In this document: positions 35,560 to 42,906 of the stretch, piece after piece
Layout of the letters: every line of letters begins with the position of its first letter
How positions within the stretch are numbered: the first letter of the stretch is position 1
NCBI GenBank assembly: GCA_020002265.1
Contig: CP048228.1
Span: forward strand, 62,001-126,000
DNA length: 64,000 nucleotides
DNA from: Anaplasmataceae bacterium AB001_6
GTDB lineage: Bacteria; Pseudomonadota; Alphaproteobacteria; Rickettsiales; Anaplasmataceae
Direction of reading: 5' to 3'
The notes under the pieces: generated by a model
What the model saw: the letters and a program-made list of their open reading frames with translations, nothing else
What the model was told of the DNA's origin: nothing
The model's database searches: none
Translations under genes and position numbers: made by a program

Positions 35560-35832
35560 TTATATGGCGTACCATTTTTTTATCAGATAGAAAAGGCCGT
35601 AGCCTAAGATTAATGAAATGCTAAATTGTATACCTTTGATAATCTCACTGGCTTCTTTTTGCTGAGCAGAAGAGTCTTCACTAGATGTCTTACAAATGGT
35701 ACTGGGTGATTTATCATAAGATTCATCAATAATTGATTCCTCACTAGATGTCTTACAAATGGGATTGGATGATTTATCATAAGGGTTATCTATCGATGAC
35801 ACACTGTCTGCATTTAAATCCATGTTTAACAT
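35560..35832 (-). CDS. Small island protein with internal repeat and C-terminal helix
   Basis: About 90 residues when started at the ATG at 35832, which has TGAGG 6 bases upstream; a longer frame to 35913 lacks such a site. The soluble part holds two copies of a 20-residue unit with the pattern YDKSxxxICKTSSEES (ending near 35700 and 35760 in DNA coordinates). A Ser/Gln/Lys stretch, one hydrophobic helix (IQFSISLILGYGLFYLI) and the basic-aromatic tail KKWYAI follow. Unknown family; the tail-anchored layout is shared with its neighbours. Confidence 0.6.
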   Translation of the reverse strand: MLNMDLNADSVSSIDNPYDKSSNPICKTSSEESIIDESYDKSPSTICKTSSEDSSAQQKEASEIIKGIQFSISLILGYGLFYLIKKWYAI

Positions 35833-35973
35833 AAGGACCTCAAAAATGATAAAAATATTCAACGACTTATTGTCTATTGCGAAGCTGATGATCCAGTTTT
35901 TAGACAATAACAATAATCATATTACTATTTTCGTATATATAAAAATAAATACAATACTAATTATAATATAATT

Positions 35974-36231
35974 TTATTTTCTAAAATAGATTTTTATCAT
36001 GGGGATAAGAAAAACAAGAACACCAACAATCACAGAGATTGCATTTGTAGTATTATAACTAGTCATAAAATTATAAATTCTTGTTGTTAAGCTTTCTTTT
36101 TCCTGAATAGTAGATTCTTCAGTAAATAACTCTACAGATGATTTTTCTACAATAGGTGGCTCTTCAACATGTAGTTTCTCAGAAGATGAGATGTGTATTT
36201 CTGGATCTGAACTCGAGTTTAATTCGAACAT
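35974..36231 (-). CDS. Small island protein, acidic with C-terminal helix
   Basis: An 85-residue protein. The first 50 residues are acidic and Ser/Glu/Pro-rich (SSSEKLHVEEPPIVEKSSVE), which suggests disorder. One C-terminal hydrophobic helix (AISVIVGVLVFLIPMI) and a short basic end KIYFRK follow. AAAAGG sits 7 bases before the ATG. No recognised domain. The arrangement is that of a tail-anchored protein and matches the genes on both sides. Confidence 0.6.
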   Translation of the reverse strand: MFELNSSSDPEIHISSSEKLHVEEPPIVEKSSVELFTEESTIQEKESLTTRIYNFMTSYNTTNAISVIVGVLVFLIPMIKIYFRK

Positions 36232-36262
36232 ATAACAACCTTTTAAATTTAATAAAAATTAT

Positions 36263-36673
36263 TTAAGAAATATTTGGATCCTTATAACTAAAACCAGAGC
36301 GCACCAGCTTAGCGAATGCACACATAACACAGCTGATTACATAAGTGATAGCAGATCCTATGCCAGCTAATATAAGGAATTCTATTGGATTCTTACAAGC
36401 GAAGCTGCTTAGCTCTTCAAGATTTCTTTCTTCAGTGGCAGATTCAAGAAATATCTTGGCCTTAATAATTTTATCTTCATGCGTATTAGGATCTTCAAAA
36501 AGTATTTTGGCGCTTATAATTTTTTGTTCTGTTTTAGAGAGTGTGTGTAGTTCGAGAGGTATACCTAGAAAAATTAATTTCTCGTTATCTATTGAATCAG
36601 AGGCATTCTTTAAAAAATCTAAATTATTTGGGTTATTAGAAGGTTTTTCATCATCAGAAAAATAGTCATCCAT
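36263..36673 (-). CDS. Island protein with short helical repeat and C-terminal helix
   Basis: A 136-residue protein with an acidic N terminus (MDDYFSDDEKPSNNPNN), a middle with two related helical segments (IISAKILFEDPNTHEDK and IIKAKIFLESATEERN), a conserved-looking LSSFACKNPIEF stretch, and one hydrophobic helix (LAGIGSAITYVISCVMCAF). It ends in a polar tail. No signal peptide and no known family. Codon use is like its neighbours. It belongs to the same run of minus-strand small genes. Confidence 0.6.
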   Translation of the reverse strand: MDDYFSDDEKPSNNPNNLDFLKNASDSIDNEKLIFLGIPLELHTLSKTEQKIISAKILFEDPNTHEDKIIKAKIFLESATEERNLEELSSFACKNPIEFLILAGIGSAITYVISCVMCAFAKLVRSGFSYKDPNIS

Positions 36674-36762
36674 TATTATTTTATATTAATTAAAATATCC
36701 ATACGTTTACATACAATAATAGCATATTTATTTTGTAAATAAAATACTACTTTTGGCATTCA

Positions 36763-37278
36763 CTAAACAAGAAAAGAAGGAACAAATTTCTTCATTGAAA
36801 ATAACAAGAGTGATTTAGTAGTGTGGATATTATTATACTCTGGGCTTTCAAATAGTGCAGGGAATTTTTGATATAACGGAATTTGGCCAAAAATACGTAA
36901 TAGAGATAATATCCCATTTGCTGGAGATATAAAATTTAGAGGATCAAAATAACTCATATTAAAGATTTTTCCAGGTTTAATATAGCTTTTAATCTTATTT
37001 GTATTATCGATAAAAAAGGAATAAGTAAATACGGTACTTTGCGAATTATCATTCAAAAAGATAATAGAGTCTTTATCTGTGGTTGGCATAGAATTTTCAA
37101 CGGGATATCCATTATAAAAAAAATCAAGTAAGGGACTTTGCGAATTACCATCCAAAAAGATAGCAGAGTCTTTATCTGTGATCGGCATAGAATTTTCAAT
37201 GAGATATCCATCACACAAACGATCATATAGATTACATCCTACTCCTAGGCCTAAAATAGTCTGACTAAAAGAAATCAT
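36763..37278 (-). CDS. Island protein with duplicated motif and shared C-terminal domain (paralog A)
   Basis: A 171-residue protein. Residues about 24-50 and 57-83 are two copies of a unit with the pattern ENSMPxTDKDSxIFLxxNSQS. The C-terminal 60 residues contain DPLNFISPANGILSLLRIFG, then PLYQKFPALFESPEYNNIHT and KSLLLFSMKKFVPS, which recur closely in the gene at 38374. No clear membrane helix, but the C-terminal domain is hydrophobic and may be membrane-associated. Family unknown to me. The internal repeat looks recently duplicated. Confidence 0.6.
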   Translation of the reverse strand: MISFSQTILGLGVGCNLYDRLCDGYLIENSMPITDKDSAIFLDGNSQSPLLDFFYNGYPVENSMPTTDKDSIIFLNDNSQSTVFTYSFFIDNTNKIKSYIKPGKIFNMSYFDPLNFISPANGILSLLRIFGQIPLYQKFPALFESPEYNNIHTTKSLLLFSMKKFVPSFLV

Positions 37279-37305
37279 TAATTATTAAGTTCCATTTTTT
37301 ATACT

Positions 37306-37509
37306 TCAATGTTTACAGAAATTATTTATAGTACCAATATTTGTAAAAAATGACTCCTCATGGTTGTTCGAGGTGTTTCCGTTTTCTTGATCAATAGAAA
37401 GTTCAAAAGGCATAAGTGAATCAATTTGATGACATAAAATCAATGCATATATCGCCAAGATATTGCATGTAACTAGCTTATTAAAACATGTTAGTAAAAT
37501 ATCATCCAA
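37306..37509 (-). CDS. Possible small island protein with N-terminal hydrophobic segment
   Basis: A 67-residue frame with a hydrophobic stretch at residues 12-27 (VTCNILAIYALILCHQ) and a polar Asn/Glu/Ser-rich C terminus. The order of helix and polar part is reversed compared with most island genes. It lies 27 bp upstream of paralog A on the same strand, so co-transcription is plausible. No family or conserved motif recognised. It may be genuine or a fragment of a larger decayed gene. Confidence 0.4.
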   Translation of the reverse strand: MDDILLTCFNKLVTCNILAIYALILCHQIDSLMPFELSIDQENGNTSNNHEESFFTNIGTINNFCKH

Positions 37510-37541
37510 AAAATCAAATACATATAACTTCTCTTTAATAG

Positions 37542-37863
37542 TATATCAAAGCAGAATTTATTTTGGAAGTTAATATTTTTTCATGTCAAAAAGGTAAAAA
37601 ACTCTACTTTGAAAATAAAGATACTGAAATATACGTCAAAACGATAGATCATGTGAAAGATTATACAATCTAAAGGATTGCATAAATCTTCTAAAAAGCA
37701 ATGATATTAACAGCATTGACATGGCTTATGAAAACAATGGTAAATAGATATTCTGTGAATCATTTTCTTGATGATAATTCACAAAGAGATATTTTTACGC
37801 CCGGTAATGGGTTATGAATCCCCGTATATTAATGCTGAAAGAGATAGTATAAAAATCGTATAA
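37542..37863 (+). pseudogene. Decayed + strand gene in several frames
   Basis: Coding-like peptide segments run in order but in changing frames: one from 37542 to the TAA at 37671 (includes KKLYFENKDTEIYVKTID), one 37667-37747 (LKDCINLLKSNDINSIDMA), one 37746-37817 (VNHFLDDNSQRDIFTPGNGL) and one 37807-37863 (MGYESPYINAERDSIKIV). Overlapping ends and small shifts fit a gene broken by repeated frameshifts. It has the opposite orientation to the rest of the island. The ancestral family is not recognisable. Chance frames in AT-rich DNA are an alternative, but the polar, non-repetitive composition is more gene-like than usual spurious frames. Confidence 0.4.
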
Positions 37864-37867
37864 GGCA

Positions 37868-38008
37868 CTATAAATAATCTGCTAAAAAACCCAATACCTT
37901 GCCACATTCATATACTCTTCCATAATTATGATCTTCAATAAAATCATTATATTTTTGTGCATACATTTCTTATTCCGTATCTGTTTTTAAATCCCCATAT
38001 AAAAGAAG
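37868..38008 (-). pseudogene. Minus-strand gene fragment with internal stop
   Basis: A 32-codon frame from ATG 37964-37966 to TAG 37868-37870 (begins MYAQKYNDFIEDHNYGRVYE) extends upstream in the same frame across a single TAA into LLLYGDLKTDTE and then a further stop at 38009-38011. The continuation across one stop suggests a nonsense-mutated gene remnant. Nothing in it identifies a family. It is flanked by the decayed + strand gene and by the intact 75-residue gene. Confidence 0.35.
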
Positions 38009-38090
38009 CTAATGTTTTAGTTTTTTAAAAAAACTTCAAACAAGTAAAAGTAGTCTTTTGCAAATTATTCATGATCGATGCCTTAACAAA

Positions 38091-38318
38091 TTACGTTGTA
38101 TTAAAAATTCCTAATAACCTATCTGTTAAAAAAAGTACCAAGCATGATACTACAACACCTACACTAAAACCTATAAATATTGCGTTTGCTTCTATGTTAT
38201 CAGAATCAGTGCCATTCATTAGAAAATTATAATACTTCCACACTCCTACTGTCTCGATAACATCTTCCGCCATTGATGTGTCATACGGTTCGGCTATTAA
38301 TTCATATGTCATATCCAA
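38091..38318 (-). CDS. Small island protein with C-terminal helix
   Basis: A 75-residue protein: acidic soluble N terminus (TYELIAEPYDTSMAEDVIE), a short aromatic region (VWKYYNFLMNG) and one C-terminal hydrophobic helix (IFIGFSVGVVVSCLVLFLT), ending DRLLGIFNTT. No signal peptide. Same layout and strand as the other island genes. No recognised family. Confidence 0.5.
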   Translation of the reverse strand: MDMTYELIAEPYDTSMAEDVIETVGVWKYYNFLMNGTDSDNIEANAIFIGFSVGVVVSCLVLFLTDRLLGIFNTT

Positions 38319-38373
38319 TTTTACCTAAATATATTAGACAATCATTATAACATTAATTATTTAGATTATTGAG

Positions 38374-38784
38374 TTAATCTTTTAATCTTTTTTGACAAAG
38401 ACAAGAAGGAACAAATTTCCTCATTGAAAACAACAACAAAGATTTGCTAGTATGAATATTATGATATTCAGGATCTGTAAAAAGTTTAGGGAATATAGGG
38501 TACAAGAAAGAATTGCCTATAGCACGCACTATGGATAAAACAGTATTTAATGGCGAAATGAGATTTAGAGGATCGGCATAATTTTCCAAAATAATTCTTC
38601 CTTTTGATGGTGGATCTTCATCAATAAAAAGACCTTCTGAGGTTTCTGTGTTAGATTGCAATATTATATCAGGTCCATATTTTAAATATGATAATATTAA
38701 GACACGCTGCACCGAAGAACCTAGTATATTCATGCCCATTTCCGCAATATGATTATCAGCAATAAAAAGTGCCATATCGTCCAT
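38374..38784 (-). CDS. Island protein with shared C-terminal domain (paralog B)
   Basis: A 136-residue protein whose last 65 residues match those of the gene at 36763: ADPLNLISPLNTVLSIVRAIG, then FLYPIFPKLFTDPEYHNIHT and KSLLLFSMRKFVPS. Its N-terminal half is unrelated and lacks the ENSMP repeat. This suggests that a conserved C-terminal module is attached to different N-terminal parts. It ends in CLCQKRLKD. No known family. Identity within the shared module is roughly 60% by eye. Confidence 0.6.
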   Translation of the reverse strand: MDDMALFIADNHIAEMGMNILGSSVQRVLILSYLKYGPDIILQSNTETSEGLFIDEDPPSKGRIILENYADPLNLISPLNTVLSIVRAIGNSFLYPIFPKLFTDPEYHNIHTSKSLLLFSMRKFVPSCLCQKRLKD

Positions 38785-38973
38785 TTTGGATGTTCTAATA
38801 AAGTAAAGAGCAATTAACTATTATATCATAGTAAGGTACACATGATATAATACACATTTAAAGTAAGATTAAACCATTGTATATAATAAGGTACAATTTT
38901 TTGTTCTTGTTTGCGATCAAAGATGTCAAATATCTGTCTTGTAAAAAAATTACTGAACTATAGGATAGATTAT

Positions 38974-39237
38974 TTATAGATCAAAGACAAATGATGGATT
39001 ATTCGAAGATTGTATATTATCAAATGAACTCATGCTAAGATCCCCAAAGCTTTCCGATGGAGAATAATCAAAAGCTGATTCATAAAAAAAGCACGTTAAA
39101 TAAGAAATTGCACACATACTAAGGATAAATAAACCTGTACTTTCTAGCATTTTATAGGAGACATTGTTTGTATCTGATACATGATAAGTCTTTTTTAGAG
39201 TATCGTTAAGATCGGTGATTTTATTGAATATTACCAT
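38974..39237 (-). CDS. Small island protein with central membrane helix
   Basis: An 87-residue protein with a polar N terminus (MVIFNKITDLNDTLKKTYHV), one central hydrophobic helix (LFILSMCAISYLTCFFY, about residues 36-52) and a Ser/Asp-rich C terminus (SPSESFGDLSMSSFDN). It differs from the tail-anchored neighbours in having about 35 residues after the helix. AGTAAG-type sequences precede the ATG weakly. It is the last clear gene of the island before the non-coding stretch and ligA. Confidence 0.45.
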   Translation of the reverse strand: MVIFNKITDLNDTLKKTYHVSDTNNVSYKMLESTGLFILSMCAISYLTCFFYESAFDYSPSESFGDLSMSSFDNIQSSNNPSFVFDL

Positions 39238-39481
39238 AAAAATGTATTGTAAAAGTAAACATTATTTTACAATATTGTTATGTTGTAAAAGTATTAATGT
39301 CAAGTTTTTTTTATATTAAATAAAGAATAAATCTGTCATCTTATCTGATTGGTCAAAATAATTGGTGGAGTCTTGCATAAAAATAATCATTAATATGAAA
39401 GAAATAGAAGTCAAATTTAGAATAACTTTCTTTACTAAGCTACTAAATTTGAAATGCTTTTTATGTTTTTATAATCAATGA

Positions 39482-39544
39482 TTACATTATAGATGTAATT
39501 GTAAACACTGTGAAATCAACGCAGTTACAATACATTTACTGTAA
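39482..39544. repeat. Imperfect inverted repeat
   Basis: TTACATTATAGATGTAATTG (39482-39501) and the following GTAA are mirrored by TTACAATACATTTACTGTAA (39525-39544), with a spacer of about 20 bases. The arms match at roughly three quarters of positions, with their outer and inner TTAC/GTAA ends intact. No gene or T run is next to it, so it is not an obvious terminator. A decayed mobile-element end or an operator are both possible. Confidence 0.4.
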
Positions 39545-39591
39545 TCTAATATAATAGATAAACTGAAAATAAAAACAGTACCTACATCTGA

Positions 39592-39732
39592 AGCAATCTC
39601 TTTAAAACTGTAGAGAATTCTTTAGTAGAAGATGCATTACAACACATTAAATCTCATAGCAACAGAAGTGCATGCCATATTCACCTAATCCAATCAAAGC
39701 TAATAGGTCATGATTGTACAATGGTTGCATAA
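39592..39732 (+). pseudogene. Coding-like fragment, + strand
   Basis: An open stretch of 46 codons between TGA (39589-39591) and TAA (39730-39732), without ATG near its beginning. The peptide (for example, TVENSLVEDALQHIKSHSN and HLIQSKLIGHDCTMVA) has a helical, protein-like composition rather than the Lys/Asn/Ile/Phe noise of AT-rich DNA. Likely a gene remnant of unknown origin. Confidence 0.3.
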
Positions 39733-39790
39733 TGTCAAAATTTATTTCTCCTGTATCATACTCATCCCGAGGCAAAGTATAGATTAGACC

Positions 39791-39955
39791 TTAAATAACA
39801 TCAGTAATAAATTTTCCAATAGATAAAAAGCAGTTTGTGATAAGATCTTTTGCACATTCATTATATGATGAACTTTTCATATGTTGCGATAAACTACCCA
39901 GATCAAAATTATTACATTTCAATGATAGTGAGTACAAACAGATCCTCTTTAAAAT
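39791..39955 (-). CDS. Possible small protein or remnant, TTG start
   Basis: A 54-codon frame ending at TAA 39791-39793. A TTG six codons in has GAGG about 7 bases upstream, so a 49-residue protein is possible. The peptide includes LGSLSQHMKSSSYNECAKDL and a moderately hydrophobic C terminus (FLSIGKFITDVI). It resembles no family that I know. It may be a small island gene or the end of a decayed one. Confidence 0.3.
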   Translation of the reverse strand: MLKRICLYSLSLKCNNFDLGSLSQHMKSSSYNECAKDLITNCFLSIGKFITDVI

Positions 39956-39983
39956 TCACGAGGAAATAAAATTTCCTGGTATT

Positions 39984-42743
39984 TTAAATCTGTTTTGATA
40001 TTAATTCCAACCATTCACTTTCATTTTTTACTTCTATCTTTAATTGTAAAGCTTTCTTATATTTTGTACCAGCTTTTTCCCCAACTACAACAAATGAAGT
40101 GTTTTTTGAAACACTAGAGGATATCTTGGCGCCCAGTTTTTCTGCTTGTGTTTTTGCTTCTTCTCTTCCTATTATGCTCATCTTTCCTGAGAAAACTATA
40201 ATTTTACCAGATAATAATTTGTTGTCATTTTTTTCATGGTTTTGGATATCTAAGAATTTTGATAAATTCTCCAATAAAATTAGATTATTATTGTTATTAA
40301 AAAAAGAAGCTAAAGACTCTACAACTGCTGTGCCCACACCATCTAAAGATATTATCCTGCTTTTTGTTTCTTCGATACAGAGCATTTTTTGTCTCCAGTT
40401 CTCATAAGATACGAATTCCTTAGATAGTATTTTTGCTGTATTTATGCCAATATAATCTATACCTATGGAATAAATAAATTTTGTTAGAGATATTTTTTTA
40501 GCATTCTCTATGCTTTGGATAATATTTTCAAAAGTTTTTTTCCCCCATCCGTTTAAATTACATAAGATATCCTCTTTATCTTTTAGGAGAAATATATCAT
40601 TGATATTCTCAATTATTCCTTCGTTGAATAAAACTTTAATTTGAGCATCTCCTAAACCTCTGATATTTAAGGCATCTTTCGATACAAAATGTTTTATTTT
40701 TTCTATTGTTACAGCAGGGCATTTAGAAGCATTACTACATCTTCTAGCTACAAGAATATCATCCTCTGAGATAGAACTTCCACATGCAGGACAAGTTTTT
40801 ATTTCCACGAATGGTATAGCATTATTTGCTCGTTCTTCTATTACAACGCGCTTTATTTTAGGAATAACATCACCAGATCTTTCTAAGATTACTGTATCTC
40901 CTTGTTTTAAATTTAACCTTATTATTTCTTGATGATTGTATAAGCTTGCTTTACTTAATGTTACTCCATTGATAGCTACAGGTTCTAGCAGTGCTACAGG
41001 AGTTATTATTCCAGTTCTACCTATACTATATTCTATATCGATGATTTTGGTCTTAGCTATATGAGTAGGGAATTTATGAGCAATAGCCCACCTTGGAGAA
41101 TCACTTCTGTTACCCAGTCTATTTTGCAATTCGCAAGAATTAACCTTATAAACTAAGCCATCAATTTCATATTTTATTTGTTGACGTTTTTGTAAAATAT
41201 CTGCATAGAAATTTTCTATCAGGTTTATATCGCTGCTGATTAGACGCTTTTTATTTACATTAAATCCGTTGTATTCAAGAAAATATAATACATTTTCTTG
41301 AGTTGTTATGTTATTTCCTTTAGGAAAATATGCCTGATATGCAAAATATTGGATATCTCTTGTTGCAACGACCTTGCTATCTAGTTGCCTAAGTGAGCCT
41401 GAAACAGCATTTCGCGGATTTTTAAATCCAAGAGCAAGAGCTTCACTAGTTAGCATATAGAACTCCCCTCTTATTTCACACTCTTCATTATATGCTATCT
41501 CTTTTGGAAAAGATTGCATATGTATAACATTATCTGTTATATCCTCTCCTACTGTTCCATCTCCTCTTGTTGTAACGTATTCTAAGAATCCATTTTTATA
41601 ATAAGCATTGAAAGATACACCATCAATTTTCAACTCACAGCACAACTCCACTTGTTCTTTGGAGTTTAAGAATCTTTGTATACTTTTTGTGAACAAGGTT
41701 ATATCTTCTTCGTGTCTTAAGTTATTTAAAGATAGCATAGGTGTTTTGTGCATCACTTTTGTGAATTTGTTATTGGCTTTATATCCTACCAAACTTCTTC
41801 TATCGAGCTCATAATTCCTTTTTAGGATATCCAGCATCTGATGAAGAAAAAAAGCTTTTATTATATCTAGTAGATTCTTATTTTCTGGGATATTTATTTT
41901 TAATCTTTCTTTTAAATATAGCCCTAGGAGACATAAGTTTTTTCCTTCTGATGCTTTGATATTGTTTTTCTCTACATATTTATTTTTCCACATTAACGTT
42001 GAGAGAGAATCGTTGATTACATCAAGGTCGCAATTAAAAATATCGAATATTACCAGATTAAAAGGAGATTTTATATCTTCTTGAGTTACATTCTGAGATA
42101 TTAAATGATCATCAGCGGCATTTTTATTTATATGATGTTGTTTTTGCGTTTTATTTATAATATCTTTCAAAAATACTTTGATTTCCAGCAAGGTAAATTC
42201 TGTGGATTTATATATATCGTATTTTTCTAAAAGTTCTATTTGTAAAAATAACCATCGGATTTTCTCTCTGTATTCTGAAAAAAAACTGTGTTTCAATATA
42301 TCATATTCATTATCTTCAATTGATGAACTATCTCTATCGTAATATTCTTTGTTGAGTTTTTTTATCTTTGTAAATAACAGATTTATATCTTCATATGAGG
42401 AGAAGATAATGTACATTATTTTACTCAAAAATTGAGATAACTGCCTCTTATCTTTTTCTGTGATGTCTAAATCATAAAGAGCTATATCTAGGAAATCCAA
42501 TATTTGTGAGATCGACACTTCCTTTAATCTATTACCTATAGAATTTCTTTCTGTCTGATTGAGTATTTTTTTTATTCGCTCTATAACAAAAATTTCTCTA
42601 AATTTTGTGTCTTTTGCATCCTTTGAAATAGATAATAATATGTTAAGCAAATTAAACGATTTTAATACAAATAGTTGTTTTTTATATATTAGTAAGAGAA
42701 TTCTTGAGCTGCTCTCCATCATAATTTGACTTCTATAAATCAC
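39984..42743 (-). CDS. ligA: NAD-dependent DNA ligase with large N-terminal extension and insertion
   Basis: LigA seals nicks in DNA using NAD+. All standard parts are present: domain Ia LNKEYYDRDSSSIEDNEYD (residues 130-148), adenylation ELKIDGVS with Lys372, RGDGTVGEDIT, the OB fold, a four-Cys zinc finger (CPAC...CSNASKCP), helix-hairpin-helix repeats and a C-terminal BRCT domain (KIIVFSGKM onward). At 919 residues it is about 250 longer than usual. About 112 residues precede the position where domain Ia normally starts, and about 145 extra residues lie between Ia and the catalytic lysine. The extra parts are Lys/Asn/Ile-rich and helical. No internal stop or frameshift is seen. Confidence 0.93.
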   Translation of the reverse strand: MIYRSQIMMESSSRILLLIYKKQLFVLKSFNLLNILLSISKDAKDTKFREIFVIERIKKILNQTERNSIGNRLKEVSISQILDFLDIALYDLDITEKDKRQLSQFLSKIMYIIFSSYEDINLLFTKIKKLNKEYYDRDSSSIEDNEYDILKHSFFSEYREKIRWLFLQIELLEKYDIYKSTEFTLLEIKVFLKDIINKTQKQHHINKNAADDHLISQNVTQEDIKSPFNLVIFDIFNCDLDVINDSLSTLMWKNKYVEKNNIKASEGKNLCLLGLYLKERLKINIPENKNLLDIIKAFFLHQMLDILKRNYELDRRSLVGYKANNKFTKVMHKTPMLSLNNLRHEEDITLFTKSIQRFLNSKEQVELCCELKIDGVSFNAYYKNGFLEYVTTRGDGTVGEDITDNVIHMQSFPKEIAYNEECEIRGEFYMLTSEALALGFKNPRNAVSGSLRQLDSKVVATRDIQYFAYQAYFPKGNNITTQENVLYFLEYNGFNVNKKRLISSDINLIENFYADILQKRQQIKYEIDGLVYKVNSCELQNRLGNRSDSPRWAIAHKFPTHIAKTKIIDIEYSIGRTGIITPVALLEPVAINGVTLSKASLYNHQEIIRLNLKQGDTVILERSGDVIPKIKRVVIEERANNAIPFVEIKTCPACGSSISEDDILVARRCSNASKCPAVTIEKIKHFVSKDALNIRGLGDAQIKVLFNEGIIENINDIFLLKDKEDILCNLNGWGKKTFENIIQSIENAKKISLTKFIYSIGIDYIGINTAKILSKEFVSYENWRQKMLCIEETKSRIISLDGVGTAVVESLASFFNNNNNLILLENLSKFLDIQNHEKNDNKLLSGKIIVFSGKMSIIGREEAKTQAEKLGAKISSSVSKNTSFVVVGEKAGTKYKKALQLKIEVKNESEWLELISKQI

Positions 42744-42906
42744 TGAATTATATCACAAAAGACGGGGTTTTTTTACTTTATTTTTTTAAGATATTTGTAT
42801 TTTATTGAGATGTCAAATTTTATTAATGTAAACTGATGTTAAATATTTTTTACAATTTTGTTTGTTAGAATGACTTTAGCATAGAATTTTATCTTGAATT
42901 TTAAAA

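Larger units (their letters stand above)
39238..39983. other. Low-coding 746-bp gap with gene remnants
   Basis: No intact gene of convincing quality fills this gap between the island and ligA. It holds an imperfect inverted repeat (39482-39544), a coding-like + strand fragment (39592-39732) and a small minus-strand frame (39791-39955), each listed separately. The remainder is AT-rich with no structure that I can name. Confidence 0.6.

Noticed and set aside
34900-35560. CRISPR-like or structural RNA gene in the island gaps
   Set aside because: No regularly spaced repeats or convincing long stems are present; only the duplication landmarks and one short reading frame.
33849-39237. Island as an integrated prophage or IS element
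   Set aside because: No integrase, transposase, terminal repeats or structural phage gene was found between ksgA and ligA.
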